Origin: Microvirga massiliensis
Lineage (GTDB): Bacteria > Pseudomonadota > Alphaproteobacteria > Rhizobiales > Beijerinckiaceae
Reading direction: 5' to 3'
DNA: 56,347 bases
Assembly: GCF_001006805.1 (NCBI RefSeq)
Contig: NZ_LN811351.1
Location: 306,365 to 362,711 of the forward strand
Position numbers and translations under genes: made by a program. The notes beneath the pieces were generated by a model. The model was not told the origin of the DNA, ran no database searches, and saw only the letters and a list, made by a program, of their open reading frames with translations. Positions 20,156 through 30,151 of the stretch are shown piece by piece (within the stretch, counting starts at the first letter, position 1; every line of letters begins with the position of its first letter).

Positions 20156-22048
20156 GTGCGATATCCGCCCTCGGTGCTGGAAGAGATCCGCGCTCGCCTG
20201 CCCGTCTCGAGCATCGTCGGACGGCGGGTCAAGCTCAGGAAGGCGGGGCGCGAGTGGAAGGGGCTGTCGCCCTTCAATTCAGAGAAAACACCGTCCTTCT
20301 TCGTCAACGACCAGAAGCAGTTCTATCACTGCTTCTCCTCGGGCAAGCACGGCGACATCTTCACCTTCCTGATGGAGACGGAAGGCCTGTCGTTTCCGGA
20401 GGCCGTGGAGCGCCTCGCCGGCGAGGCGGGTGTCCCGCTGCCCCAGCCTGATCGCGACGACCGTGCGGCAGAGCAGAAGCGTCGCGGGTTCGATGAGATC
20501 ATGGAGCTGGCCGCTTCCTTCTTCGAAGGGGCTCTCAAAAGCTCGGCGGGAAGAGCTGCACGCGATTATCTCGCTTCGCGCGGATTGTCCGCGGAAATCC
20601 AGGCGCGGTTCCGGATCGGCTATGCTCCGGGCGACCGGTTCGCTCTCCGGGACCATCTCGCCGGAAAAGGAGTTTCGGCCGAGGCGATGGTCGAGCTTGG
20701 GCTCCTTGTCGGAGGTGAGGATGTCAGCGTCCCGTTCGACCGTTTTCGCGACCGCGTCATGTTTCCGATCTGCGACATGCGCGGCCGCGTCGTCGCTTTC
20801 GGGGGGCGTGCGCTCTCGGCGGACGTGCCCGCCAAATACCTCAACTCACCGGAAACCCCGCTCTTCTCGAAGGGGCGGCTCCTCTACAATGCTCACGTGG
20901 CACGAAAGGCGAGCCACGAGCGCGGCACCGTGATCGTGGTGGAGGGATATGTCGACGTCATCTCGCTCGCCGCAGCGGGATTCCCCCATGCGGTCGCGCC
21001 GCTCGGGACGGCGCTCACCGAGGACCAGCTTGCCCTGCTCTGGCGCATGGCGGACGAGCCGATCCTTTGCTTCGACGGGGACCGGGCCGGCCGGCGTGCG
21101 GCCTACCGGGCCGTCGATGTGGCTCTGCCGGGGCTCAGCGCCGGAAAATCACTTCGGTTCGCGCTTCTCCCAGAGGGACAGGATCCGGACGACATCGCCC
21201 GCTCGGGCGGACCTGCGGCTGTCGAGCGGGTGCTCGCCGCCGCAAGGCCGCTCGTCGACATGCTCTGGGCGCGGGAAGTGGAGGCGGGGCCGCTCGATAC
21301 CCCGGAGCGTCGGGCGGCGCTCGCCCGACGCCTCCTCGAGGCGCTCGGGGCCATCAAGGACGAGACGCTCCGCCGGTATTACCGCGAGGACATCGACGCT
21401 CGGCTCGCAGCCCTGGGGCCGGCTCGCAGTTTCCCGGGCCGTCAGCCCGGGAGACGTTTCGGAGCCGCCAATCCGGGGCGCGCCGTCAGTGCTGGCTCAG
21501 CCGTGCGCCTGACGGTGAGTCCCGGCCTGCTGCAGAGCGCTCTTTTCGCCGGCCCGGACAGCACCACGCCCCGCGAGGCGATGATTCTTTCGGCCCTGCT
21601 CGCTCACCCGGAGCATCTCCTGGCGCAGGCCGAAACGCTTTCGGAACTCGATCTTTCCGGACCGGAGGCGAACGCTCTCAGGCGCTTCCTTCTGGATCTC
21701 GCAGGGGAGGGGAGCGCCCTGCCTCCGGAGGTCGTCAAGGGGCGGCTCGAACGGGCCGGTCTCGCGAGAACGGCCGAGCACCTGGCCGCGCGCGTCCGCC
21801 CCGGCGACCACTGGATGCTCGATCCCGGCGCGGACCCGATGCGACTTGAAGACGCATTGCGTCAGGCAATCACCTTGCATCGCCGCGGACGCACGTTACA
21901 TAGCGAACTCCGGGCCGCCGAGCGCGCCCTCGCGGACGATGACAGTGAAGCCAACCTGGCCTGGTTGCGCGAGGTGCGCAGTCAGCTTTCGTCGTTGGAG
22001 GGGGCGGAGGCAGACCTGGACGACGGCCCGGCTAGCCGGGACCATTAA
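20156..22048 (+). CDS. dnaG: DNA primase
   Basis: A 630-residue primase that lays down RNA primers at the replication fork. The start is a GTG at 20156. The N-terminal zinc domain is degenerate: the four expected ligands (two Cys, two of Cys/His type in CHC2) align with S38, N41, C59 and S62, so only C59 remains. The Toprim core is intact, with the catalytic Glu in V-V-E-G-Y-V-D and the acidic motif F-D-G-D-R-A-G. The C-terminal part should bind DnaB helicase. The loss of zinc ligands is, as far as I know, a lineage feature of many Hyphomicrobiales rather than a defect of this gene. rpoD follows 199 bases later. Confidence 0.96.
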   Translation: MRYPPSVLEEIRARLPVSSIVGRRVKLRKAGREWKGLSPFNSEKTPSFFVNDQKQFYHCFSSGKHGDIFTFLMETEGLSFPEAVERLAGEAGVPLPQPDRDDRAAEQKRRGFDEIMELAASFFEGALKSSAGRAARDYLASRGLSAEIQARFRIGYAPGDRFALRDHLAGKGVSAEAMVELGLLVGGEDVSVPFDRFRDRVMFPICDMRGRVVAFGGRALSADVPAKYLNSPETPLFSKGRLLYNAHVARKASHERGTVIVVEGYVDVISLAAAGFPHAVAPLGTALTEDQLALLWRMADEPILCFDGDRAGRRAAYRAVDVALPGLSAGKSLRFALLPEGQDPDDIARSGGPAAVERVLAAARPLVDMLWAREVEAGPLDTPERRAALARRLLEALGAIKDETLRRYYREDIDARLAALGPARSFPGRQPGRRFGAANPGRAVSAGSAVRLTVSPGLLQSALFAGPDSTTPREAMILSALLAHPEHLLAQAETLSELDLSGPEANALRRFLLDLAGEGSALPPEVVKGRLERAGLARTAEHLAARVRPGDHWMLDPGADPMRLEDALRQAITLHRRGRTLHSELRAAERALADDDSEANLAWLREVRSQLSSLEGAEADLDDGPASRDH

Positions 22049-22247
22049 GATCGGACGACCGGAGGCCCGTCGTGGCGTCGGTAGGGGAGTGCGCGCAGGA
22101 GCGCGGGGGATCACATCATAACGGTTAGTCAAGCGACTCACTGTTTACTGGTATATCACCGGGTGGCCGAGGCTATCGACCTCGTCGCCTGTTTCGCCGC
22201 GGAATGGCTCCTCGAAGGGCCGGCGAGCGCGTGGAGCTGAACTGGGT

Positions 22248-24239
22248 ATGGCAACAAAGGCAACCGAACGGGACGAAACCGAGACGGCTCAGGAGCCGCA
22301 AAGCGACGGACCGCTCCTTGATCTGACGGATGCCGCCGTCAGGCGGATGATCAAACTCGCGAAAAAGCGTGGCTATGTCACCTATGATGAACTGAACGAG
22401 GTCCTGCCCTCCGAGGAATTCACCTCGGAGCAGATCGAGGACGTGCTCGGCCAGCTCAGCGAGATGGGGATCAATGTCGTCGAGTCGGAAGAGGCCGACG
22501 ATAACCAGGCGGCTCCGGCCGAGGCTGCGAGCGAGGAGGAGGAGCCGGAGAGCGGCGACCTCGTCGAGGCGACCACGACCACCCGTGCCGTCGCCGTGCG
22601 CGAGACCACCAAGGAGCCGACTGACCGGACGGACGACCCGGTTCGGATGTATCTTCGCGAAATGGGCTCGGTCGAGCTCCTGTCCCGCGAAGGCGAGATT
22701 GCCATCGCCAAGCGCATCGAGGCCGGTCGCGAAGCCATGATCGCCGGGCTTTGCGAGAGCCCGCTGACGTTCCAGGCCATCATCATCTGGCGCGACGAGC
22801 TCGTCGAAGGGCGGGTTCTTCTGCGCGACATCATCGATCTCGAAGCCACCTATGCGGGCCCTGACAGCAGGACGGCGCCTCAGGAGGAGGATGGCGCTGA
22901 GGGTGAGACGGCCGAGGCTGATGCCCCCGTCCCATCCGAAGGCGAGATGGACGACGACGATCTCGAGAACAACGTCTCGCTCTCGGCCATGGAATCCGAG
23001 CTCAAGCCGCGCGTGCTCGAGACCTTCGATCGTATCGCCGACAACTACAAGAAGCTACGTCGGCTGCAGGTCGAGCATGTCGAGCAGCGCATGCAGAACA
23101 AGCAGCTCACGCCAGCCCAGGAGCGCAAATACAAGAAGCTGAAGGACGAGATCGTCGCCGACGTGAAGTCCCTCTCGCTCAACAACAACCGCATCGAGGC
23201 CCTGGTCGAGCAGCTCTACGACATCAACAAGCGGCTGATCTCCTATGAGGGCCGCTTGATGCGTCATGCCGAGCAGCATGGCGTCGCCCGTGACGAGTTC
23301 CTCAAGCACTATCAGGGCTGGGAACTCGATCCGAAATGGGTGCTGCGGGTCTCGAAGCTCGGCGGGCGCGGCTGGAAGGATTTCGTCGCCAAGGGCAAGG
23401 ACACGATCCACGACCTGCGCGAGCAGATCCACAACCTGGCTTCCGAGACCGGGCTCGAGATCGGCGAGTTCCGCCGCATCGTTCAGATGGTCCAGAAGGG
23501 CGAGCGCGAGGCGCGTCAGGCCAAGAAGGAAATGATCGAGGCCAATCTGCGCCTTGTGATCTCCATTGCGAAGAAATATACGAACCGCGGCCTGCAGTTC
23601 CTGGATCTCATCCAAGAGGGCAATATCGGCCTCATGAAGGCGGTCGATAAGTTCGAGTACCGACGCGGCTACAAGTTCTCGACCTATGCGACCTGGTGGA
23701 TCCGGCAGGCGATCACCCGCTCGATCGCCGACCAGGCCCGGACGATCCGCATCCCGGTCCATATGATCGAGACGATCAACAAGATCGTGCGCACCTCGCG
23801 GCAGATGCTGCACGAGATCGGACGTGAGCCGACTCCCGAGGAGCTTGCCGAGAAGCTCGCCATGCCTCTCGAGAAGGTCCGCAAGGTCCTGAAGATCGCA
23901 AAGGAGCCGATCTCCCTCGAAACGCCGATCGGCGACGAGGAGGATTCGCATCTCGGCGACTTCATCGAGGACAAGAACGCCGTGCTCCCGATTGACGCGG
24001 CGATCCAGTCCAACCTGCGCGAGACGACGACGCGCGTGCTCGCCTCGCTGACGCCGCGCGAGGAGCGCGTTCTGCGCATGCGCTTCGGCATCGGAATGAA
24101 CACGGACCACACCCTCGAAGAGGTCGGTCAGCAGTTCTCGGTGACTCGCGAGCGCATCCGCCAGATCGAGGCGAAGGCGCTGCGCAAGCTGAAGCACCCC
24201 TCGCGGAGCCGCAAGCTGCGGAGCTTCCTCGACAACTGA
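22248..24239 (+). CDS. rpoD: RNA polymerase primary sigma factor (sigma70)
   Basis: A 663-residue housekeeping sigma factor. Region 1.1 occupies about residues 20-85, a long acidic non-conserved region follows region 1.2 ([10 protein letters not shown]), region 2 carries [12 protein letters not shown], region 3 follows, and region 4.2 ends with [14 protein letters not shown]. Length and order are normal for alphaproteobacteria. It is the last gene of the YqeY-dnaG-rpoD series and ends at a strong terminator. Confidence 0.98.
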   Translation: MATKATERDETETAQEPQSDGPLLDLTDAAVRRMIKLAKKRGYVTYDELNEVLPSEEFTSEQIEDVLGQLSEMGINVVESEEADDNQAAPAEAASEEEEPESGDLVEATTTTRAVAVRETTKEPTDRTDDPVRMYLREMGSVELLSREGEIAIAKRIEAGREAMIAGLCESPLTFQAIIIWRDELVEGRVLLRDIIDLEATYAGPDSRTAPQEEDGAEGETAEADAPVPSEGEMDDDDLENNVSLSAMESELKPRVLETFDRIADNYKKLRRLQVEHVEQRMQNKQLTPAQERKYKKLKDEIVADVKSLSLNNNRIEALVEQLYDINKRLISYEGRLMRHAEQHGVARDEFLKHYQGWELDPKWVLRVSKLGGRGWKDFVAKGKDTIHDLREQIHNLASETGLEIGEFRRIVQMVQKGEREARQAKKEMIEANLRLVISIAKKYTNRGLQFLDLIQEGNIGLMKAVDKFEYRRGYKFSTYATWWIRQAITRSIADQARTIRIPVHMIETINKIVRTSRQMLHEIGREPTPEELAEKLAMPLEKVRKVLKIAKEPISLETPIGDEEDSHLGDFIEDKNAVLPIDAAIQSNLRETTTRVLASLTPREERVLRMRFGIGMNTDHTLEEVGQQFSVTRERIRQIEAKALRKLKHPSRSRKLRSFLDN

Positions 24240-24268
24240 TCCGGAGCGGCTTCCGGCAGTGAAAGTAT

Positions 24269-24300
24269 AAAAGGCCGGGGCGGCGACGCCTCGGCCTTTT
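24269..24300 (+). terminator. Rho-independent terminator of rpoD
   Basis: A 14-bp stem (24269-24282 with 24287-24300, one G-T wobble) closes on GCGA and ends in TTTT. It lies 30 bases after the rpoD stop. Confidence 0.85.
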
Positions 24301-24338
24301 GCTATTGGACTTCGAGCAAGCTCTGTTCCGTGCGGCGC

Positions 24339-24593
24339 TTATGCGCAGCGCCGCATGCCGTTGGGATGGTCTTCCGGATGGGCAGGCTCGGGCACCTTCT
24401 GATTGCCGCATTCGCGCGTCTTCAGGGGAATGACCGGTGCGGGAAGATCCTGAGGCGGTGTGAGCAGCACATCCAGCCATTCCTGATCGATCGCGCGCAC
24501 CTCATGGGCTGCGCGAACCGTCAGGTCCGCTTCGTCGGTCAGCGCCACTGCCCAATCGAACGGAAAGAAAAGTCCCGTGCTCCACGTCTGCAT
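24339..24593 (-). CDS. Hypothetical protein, 84 residues
   Basis: The ATG at 24593 has GGAGG seven bases upstream, which sets the start and argues that the gene is real. The protein begins with a short hydrophobic, Trp-containing stretch, continues with an acidic helix, and ends in a Pro/His-rich tail with two Cys. I recognise no family. It converges on the rpoD terminator. Confidence 0.55.
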   Translation of the reverse strand: MQTWSTGLFFPFDWAVALTDEADLTVRAAHEVRAIDQEWLDVLLTPPQDLPAPVIPLKTRECGNQKVPEPAHPEDHPNGMRRCA

Positions 24594-24738
24594 TCTGGCC
24601 TCCGATTGGGCGGGGTTGCGATATCCGCCCCCTCGCGACGCACCGCCTACCGGGTCCGTCGACGTCGGGAATAGAGCACCGTCCCACGCGGGACTCATTG
24701 ACCTAACGCAAATGGCAGCCAATCCCGGCCAGCGATCT

Positions 24739-25359
24739 TCAGCGCCAGGCGTAGTTGAAGCTCACGCTGATCCGGTTGGTCTCGGCCTCATTGATCGGGA
24801 CTTCGTGACGGAGCCAGCTCTCCCACAGAATGACGGTACCGGGGCTCGGGGCGAGATAGACGAAGGGCCGGCTCTCGGGCTTGGCCTTGGCGCGCCGGGG
24901 CGGGGCCGCCATCATGAAACCGAGGCGCGGGTCCTCGAGCTTCAGGGCGCCGGCCCCATCGGGCACGGTTACGTAATAGGTCCCGCTCACCACCGAGTGG
25001 GGGTGGATATGGGACGTGTGGATGCCGCCCGGCGGCAGGATATTGATCCAGAGCGAGTCGAGCACGAGCTTGCGCCCGCCGAGATCGAAATCGACCTCTT
25101 TCGCGAATGCAGCGACGTGGCTGTCCAGGGCCTTTGCGAGGTCCGCGAAGACCGGAATGCGCCAGGGCAGATCGTCGAGCGAGGCATAGGACGTGTAGCC
25201 CGGATAACCATTCTTCGCGCACCAGCGCTGCCCGGCCGTGTCGTCCTCGGCAATCGAGAGGCAGGCTGTCTCGAGTTCGTGCAGGAGGCGCTCACCCTTC
25301 GCTCCGGTGATTTCCGCGCGGTAGACTTTGGTGACGAAGAGGCTGTCGATCGTTGCCAT
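24739..25359 (-). CDS. Putative 2-oxoglutarate/Fe(II) oxygenase (TIGR02466 type)
   Basis: A 206-residue protein with a double-stranded beta-helix pattern. Candidate iron ligands lie in H-T-S-H-I-H-P-H and the later H in L-R-H-E-V-P; the 2-oxoglutarate-binding Arg is probably in R-I-S-V-S-F-N-Y. S-G-T-Y-Y-V after the first motif and W-I-N-I-L before it are typical of the TIGR02466 family of putative oxygenases. Substrate unknown. It stands alone between the 84-residue gene and the decayed region. Confidence 0.85.
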   Translation of the reverse strand: MATIDSLFVTKVYRAEITGAKGERLLHELETACLSIAEDDTAGQRWCAKNGYPGYTSYASLDDLPWRIPVFADLAKALDSHVAAFAKEVDFDLGGRKLVLDSLWINILPPGGIHTSHIHPHSVVSGTYYVTVPDGAGALKLEDPRLGFMMAAPPRRAKAKPESRPFVYLAPSPGTVILWESWLRHEVPINEAETNRISVSFNYAWR

Positions 25360-25599
25360 GGCGCGCCGCTCTATCGCTCGCGAAGGAGCTTTGTCAAAGA
25401 CCTAACGTGAATTTTCAGGTAGGCCACAGGAGATGATCTTGCGTCCGCCTTGCTGCGCGATGCGTTGAAGTGAGGATTTGTTGTGTCCGCCGGGCAGTGC
25501 CCGCTTACGATCGAGGCCGTGTGAAAGCGCGTCTGCGCGCCGATTGTTCGAGACGATGGCGTCGCGGTGGTTTGAATGCGCTCTGGCAACTGGCTTTGA

Positions 25600-25820
25600 T
25601 CAGGCGGCCATCGCCTGCATGAGCCGTTTGACACCGAAATTGGTGAGCATCCGCTTCATGTTGGAGGCGAGAGCCTGCAAGCTCGTTTCGGTTCGGACCT
25701 TGTCGAGGGTCTTGGTCAGGAAGTAGGTGCTGCCTATCCAGGCTTTGAGGGTAGCGAACGGATGCTCGACGGTCTGGCGGCGGATGGTGATCGCCTCGGG
25801 CCTGTGATCGAGCCAGTCGA
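25600..25820 (-). pseudogene. IS1182-type transposase C-terminal fragment
   Basis: The frame reads I-R-R-Q-T-V-E-H-P-F-A-T-L-K-A-W near its start and F-L-T-K-T-L-D-K-V-R-T-E, then M-K-R-M-L-T-N-F-G-V at the end. This is the conserved tail of IS1182-group DDE transposases. The catalytic D and D residues and the whole N-terminal part are missing, and no inverted repeats were found around it. It marks a past insertion and is no longer mobile. The 240 bases between it and the oxygenase gene hold nothing I can name. Confidence 0.75.
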
Positions 25821-26084
25821 CCGAGCCCGACCGGGCAAACGCACGAGCACCGGCGACCTCAGAATCGCTCAGGTCGTCGCACCTGCGACGGCCAGCGAGA
25901 GATCGGCCTCTTGATGCCAGTAGTGGGCCCCACGGGCACGTCGAACGCCACCAACCTGGAGCGGGCGATCTCGTATGACGCACCGACCTCGGTGATCGCC
26001 ATCCGGTAATCCAGACCAAGAGGCGCGCCGAGCGTAGCCGTCACCCCTGGGGCCAAAGCGCGGCTGCGAAGATCGCTGCGCTCC

Positions 26085-26948
26085 AGCCCGATCGATGATC
26101 CTCTCGCCGACGCCCATCATCTCGACATAGAGGGGCGCGGAGGCCGACGGCGACAGCGGGATGAGGGTTGTCGGGTTGCCGTCCCAGAAGCCGAGGTAGC
26201 GCTGCACGACGCCGCGGCTTTTGTGCTCGGGAGAGCCGTGATAGCCCCGGCAGTACCACTTCTCCTGCAAGCTCTTCGGCATCTGATAGATGTTGTGGAT
26301 CTCGTTGATCGTGACGCCCTGGTTGGCGAGATGGAGGACCTGGTTGTTCATGTGGGCGTAAAGGTCACGTTGAGCGCGCAGGACTTCCTGAATCCTGTCG
26401 TTGCCCCAGCGCGGCCAATGGTGCGAAGCGAACATGACGTCCGCCTCCACGCCGAAGCGGTAAAGCGCCTTGCCGATGTATTTGGACCAGCGCAGCGGGT
26501 CGCGCACCTGAGCGCCGCGCATCGTGTAGATGTTGTGCAGCGACGCGATGACGTTCTCCGCCATCCAGAGCGCCTTCATGTCGGGGATGTACGTGTTCAT
26601 CTCCCGGGGTGCCTCGGTGTTCGGCGTGTTCTGGAAAATCATCCTGACGCCGTCGACCTCGAATTCGTCGATGTCCTTCTCGACAGAGCGGGTTGGCGCG
26701 AACAGCCCCGTCGCCCCGGCCGAGACGGCCTGACCGAGCCCCTGGCCGACGTAACCGTGCGGACTGGCGGGAAGCAGAAGGCCATACTGGTAGAACAGCC
26801 GCCGGTTCATGGCGTTGCCGGCGTAGACGTTCTCGGAAACCGTGAACTCCACCGGCCGCCCGTAGCCGAACCAATCCTTCGGCTCTTGCGGCCGAACTTG
26901 GCTGAATACAATAACGCTGTCTCCGATCACGACGCCCTCGCCCACCAT
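26085..26948 (-). pseudogene. Alkyl sulfatase (metallo-beta-lactamase type), internal fragment
   Basis: About 255 codons match the middle of linear alkylsulfatases of the SdsA1/Yjcs type, with S-E-N-V-Y-A-G-N-A-M, then Y-I-P-D-M-K-A-L, I-Y-T-M-R-G-A-Q-V-R-D and F-A-S-H-H-W-P-R-W-G. The upstream part with the zinc motif HxHxDH is absent: the first 33 codons of the open frame are unrelated. Similarity also stops near 26085, before the dimerisation and SCP2-like C-terminal domains. About 70 unrelated codons follow. Without the zinc motif it cannot be active. The sequence from 25821 to 26084 contains another coding-like patch I cannot assign. Confidence 0.8.
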
Positions 26949-27047
26949 GCGAGGACAGGAATCATTTTCGATCTAGATTTTCGGCTTGAGCATGGATCTA
27001 CTTGGTGGTTCAGCTTCGGTGAAAGCCAAGAGCGAAGGGAGTAGAAC

Positions 27048-27944
27048 GTGAACAACCCTCAAAAGGTGAAGCGTCGCGTCGGCATCATTGGTGTTGGCCT
27101 GATGGGACATGGTATCGCCCGAAACGTCCAGCGAGCTGGTTGGCCCATTGCTTTTCTCAACCACCCCGGCAATCAGCCGGTCAATGATCTGCTTGGGAGT
27201 GGCGCGGTTTCGTTCGACACCTGTTCCGAGCTTGCAGCCAGTTGCGAAGTTATCATTACTTGCGTCACTGGCACCCCACAGGTGGAGGACGTCCTCTTTC
27301 GAGAAGATGGCGTTCTGAAAGGGCTGCGTCCCGGGTCCGTGGTCATCGACTGCTCAACTGCAATCCCGGAATCCACTAAAAGGATAGCGGCAGCCGTTGC
27401 TGCTACGGGAGCCCGCTTTCTGGACGCGCCGATGACTCGAACGCCGAAGGAGGCCGCAGAAGGGCGCCTCAACCTCATCGTCGGCGGCGACAGGGATCTG
27501 TTCGACGCGCTCCTGCCTCTGATGCGCAGTTATGCTGAAAACGTCACCTATGCCGGCAATGTCGGCGCAGGTCATACACTCAAGCTCTTGCACAATTATG
27601 TGTCACTTGGTTTCTCGGCTGTCCTCGCAGAAGCCGCGGCCTGTTCGGCAAGAGCAGGTGTCGACCCCGAAGTGCTAGTCGAAGTTCTCGGGAAGGGCGG
27701 AGGCGCCGGCGTCGTGTTCGAGCGTCTCAAACCGTTCATCCTCGCCCAGGATGCTTCCAGCTTCCGCTTCAGCATCGCCAACGCTCGCAAGGACATAGGA
27801 TACTATGTCGAGATGACCCGTGATGTGGCTGCCGCAAACGGTGCTGCCACAGCTATATTCCAGACTTATGATCAAGCGTGCAACAAGGGACATGAGCAAG
27901 CAGCGGTCCCGGAGCTGATCACCGTGCTCTCAGAGAAAAAGTGA
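27048..27944 (+). CDS. NAD(P)-dependent beta-hydroxyacid dehydrogenase family protein
   Basis: A 298-residue member of the 3-hydroxyisobutyrate dehydrogenase family. The dinucleotide motif is G-V-G-L-M-G-H-G near residue 15. The substrate loop D-A-P-M-T-R-T-P, the catalytic Lys in L-K-L-L-H-N-Y and the helical C-terminal domain are all present. The start is a GTG at 27048 with AAGGGAG seven bases upstream. The replacement of the usual D-A-P-V-S-G by D-A-P-M-T-R suggests a substrate other than hydroxyisobutyrate. It looks intact although both neighbours are gene remnants. Confidence 0.88.
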   Translation: MNNPQKVKRRVGIIGVGLMGHGIARNVQRAGWPIAFLNHPGNQPVNDLLGSGAVSFDTCSELAASCEVIITCVTGTPQVEDVLFREDGVLKGLRPGSVVIDCSTAIPESTKRIAAAVAATGARFLDAPMTRTPKEAAEGRLNLIVGGDRDLFDALLPLMRSYAENVTYAGNVGAGHTLKLLHNYVSLGFSAVLAEAAACSARAGVDPEVLVEVLGKGGGAGVVFERLKPFILAQDASSFRFSIANARKDIGYYVEMTRDVAAANGAATAIFQTYDQACNKGHEQAAVPELITVLSEKK

Positions 27945-27985
27945 TCGCCGTCGGCTCGTGGCTGCGTTTCGATAACATCCTCAAT

Positions 27986-28043
27986 CTGACAGGCTTTTCC
28001 TCCGAACATACAGATCAACAGACTTCCCGCCCAAGCCTGTCAG
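27986..28043. repeat. Perfect 11-bp inverted repeat
   Basis: CTGACAGGCTT at 27986-27996 is matched by its exact complement at 28033-28043, 36 bases apart. The right arm ends one base before the readable part of the fghA remnant. It may be a terminator of the dehydrogenase gene or the scar of an insertion. Confidence 0.5.
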
Positions 28044-28044
28044 C

Positions 28045-28395
28045 TACCCGGATCGCTTCCGAGCCGTCTAGACCTTCGCGCCGATCTCCTCACCCGTGAA
28101 CCGCCCGTGGGGTGAGAAGGCGCTCAGGGATTATATCGGCTCGAACCGGTCCGCATGACGGGAATACGATGCCTGTTCCCTCATCGAGGACGGGGCGCAT
28201 GTGAAGGAACTCCTGATCGACCAGGGCACCTCCGACATCTTCCTGGAGAACCAGCTTAAGCCCGATCTACTGGAACAGGCCTATGCCGATGCGGGCATTC
28301 CCCTGACCCTTCGCCCCCAGGAGGGCTACGACCACTCCTACTTCTTCATCGAGGATCATCCGCGCTGGCACGGGAAGCGGCTCAGCACATCGTAA
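28045..28395 (+). pseudogene. S-formylglutathione hydrolase, C-terminal remnant
   Basis: One frame reads Y-P-D-R-F-R, then F-A-P-I-S-S-P-V-N-R-P-W-G-E-K-A, L-I-D-Q-G-T-S-D-I-F-L, and Q-E-G-Y-D-H-S-Y-F-F-I near the end. This is the C-terminal part of S-formylglutathione hydrolase (FghA/esterase D), including the catalytic Asp (in D-Q-G-T-S-D) and His (in Y-D-H-S-Y). Two in-frame stops interrupt it: TAG at 28069-28071 and TGA at 28156-28158, the latter where W is expected. The half with the nucleophile Ser is absent. It is a dead relic of a formaldehyde-detoxification gene. Confidence 0.85.
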
Positions 28396-28915
28396 ATGCC
28401 GGTGAACGAGAAAGACGCCCCCACATGCGAAGTCTCTCAGCATGTGAGGCGCGTTGAGTCGAACTCTGAACGTCTCGTTTGGCACGTTGCGGAAGTTGAA
28501 CGAACGTCCGTAATCACGAGGTGAGCAGACCTTCTGGCTCAGGTACTTGGGACTGAGGTGGTCTGTTTGCTGGGCTAGGGGTTGGCGAGCGTAGCGGCAA
28601 GCCCCACGACAGCTTGCTGTCGTATCAAGCCAAAGGACGCGGGCATCCTGGTCGGGAAGCTGATCACGAATCGAGCTTTGCTGACTCTCATGAATATCTT
28701 CACTTGCGAGAGGATTCGAACGAGCGTGTGCAGATCCGCAGCAAGGGCGCGGTCAAGGAGCTCGTGATCCAGCTCTGATCGTCAGTAATGTGGCGGGGGC
28801 AATGGTCCTTTCGAGGGCATCTCCGAAGCCGTTAAGATCGCCGATTGGCCCTTGCGATTATCCGGGCGTGACTTACGCGGCTTAGGGCAAAGTCACTTTC
28901 AATGCCGCTGCACAC
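28396..28915. other. Non-coding stretch with decayed sequence
   Basis: About 520 bases with no supported gene. Short coding-like tracts occur near 28620-28780 but no frame stays open and I cannot name them. A copy of the dispersed repeat lies at 28503-28535. Confidence 0.45.
28503..28535 (+). repeat. Dispersed repeat, copy 1 (diverged)
   Basis: Matches the core GAAC-TTCCGCAATCGCGAG-type sequence followed by GGTGAGCAGACCTTC; the most diverged of four copies (others at 30774, 32181 and 35628). Confidence 0.5.
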
Positions 28916-29830
28916 TCATCGAACCTTGAAGACCAGTTTCCCGCGGAAGTGCCTGGACTCGCTCACCCGGTGAGCTTCCGCGGCCTGATCCAGGTCATAG
29001 ACCTTGATTTCCGGTGGGCGGACTGCGCCCGCTTCAATCAGGTCGGCCACCCTGCTCATCCGCTCCGTTGAGCGTGTCACCGGCGGCTTGAGAGCCCGAA
29101 CGCCTTGCCGTTTCGGTGTCGGTGCCGGACCACCGATGAAGGCTGCTCGTCCGCCTGGGCAGAGAACCAACAAGGTGCGCTCTGCGACCTCACCGCCGAC
29201 CGTGTCGAGTGCGGCGTCGCAATCCCTGACCGCCTGGGTGAAATCAACCGTGTTGTAATCGACCACGTCGTCGGCTCCGAGCGCGCGGACATAATCGTGG
29301 TTGGCGGTGCTGGCCGTGGCGATCACCCGCGCACCGACATGCTTGGCGAACTGCACCGCGACGCCGGCCACGCCGCCTGCTCCGCCCTGGATCAGGATGG
29401 TCTCGCCCGGCTGCAATTGCAGCGTCTCTTCGAGTGCGCTCACGGCGGTGAGCCCGGTGAGGGCCAGGGCGGCAGCTTCGACATGGGACAGGCCGGCCGG
29501 CTTGCGTCCGACAATCTTCGCGTTGAGCGCAATCTTCTCGGCGTAGCCACCCTCCTGGCCCGGCATCGACACGGCGAACACCTCGTCGCCCGGGCGGAAG
29601 GCCGTCACCGCCGCGCCGACCGCCACAACGGTGCCGGAAACATCGCGGCCGAGGATGTGCGGCAACACGAGGCCGGCATAGCCACCGCGTCGCTGCTTCC
29701 AGTCAGCCGCATTCACGCTCGCGGCGGCGATATCGATCAGGACCTCGTCCTCTGCAGGCACCGGGTCCGGCACATCCCCGTAGGTCAGAACCTCGGGCCC
29801 GCCGAAGCGTTCGATGTAAACCGCCTTCAT
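28916..29830 (-). CDS. NADP-dependent zinc-type alcohol dehydrogenase/quinone oxidoreductase family
   Basis: A 304-residue MDR-superfamily enzyme. The ATG at 29830 has GGAGAAGG upstream and the standard family start M-K-A-V. The N-terminal GroES-like domain has V-N-A-A-D-W-K; the cofactor domain has I-Q-G-G-A-G-G-V-A-G-V-A-V-Q. The structural and catalytic zinc cysteines of true alcohol dehydrogenases are absent, which fits the zeta-crystallin/quinone oxidoreductase branch. Substrate unknown. It is divergent from the next gene across about 320 bases in which I see nothing else. Confidence 0.88.
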   Translation of the reverse strand: MKAVYIERFGGPEVLTYGDVPDPVPAEDEVLIDIAAASVNAADWKQRRGGYAGLVLPHILGRDVSGTVVAVGAAVTAFRPGDEVFAVSMPGQEGGYAEKIALNAKIVGRKPAGLSHVEAAALALTGLTAVSALEETLQLQPGETILIQGGAGGVAGVAVQFAKHVGARVIATASTANHDYVRALGADDVVDYNTVDFTQAVRDCDAALDTVGGEVAERTLLVLCPGGRAAFIGGPAPTPKRQGVRALKPPVTRSTERMSRVADLIEAGAVRPPEIKVYDLDQAAEAHRVSESRHFRGKLVFKVR

Positions 29831-30151
29831 GGCCTTCTCCGACCAGAAATCGGCGGAGCTCGATCGGCCCACGCCACCGCGTCAGCGGATAGCCGAAGGT
29901 GGGCAGCAATGCGACTGCCTTGGGGCAACATCCTGCACGGCGAAAGGCACTGACCGGTGTACACGAGGGCACAGGAGGTTTGCACCAGTCGGAGGTGCCT
30001 CCCATTTAGCCGGCCGCACCGCCCCGCGCGTTCCAGGTTTGCAATGCCGGCATTCGGTAGCGCTGGGCGCGCTTTCAGGCTACTCGCATCGGCTTGGAAC
30101 TGGACATGCCTGTCCTGGTTTGTCCTCAGGGCTTTGGCCCGGAGACGGTGC

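Noticed and set aside
25821..26084. Coding-like patch between the transposase tail and the sulfatase fragment
   Set aside because: One frame looks protein-like but matches nothing I know and has no start, so I did not list it as a gene.
28582..28815. Possible recombinase tail
   Set aside because: Short coding-like tracts such as K-G-A-V-K-E-L are too short and lie in inconsistent frames, so no family can be claimed.
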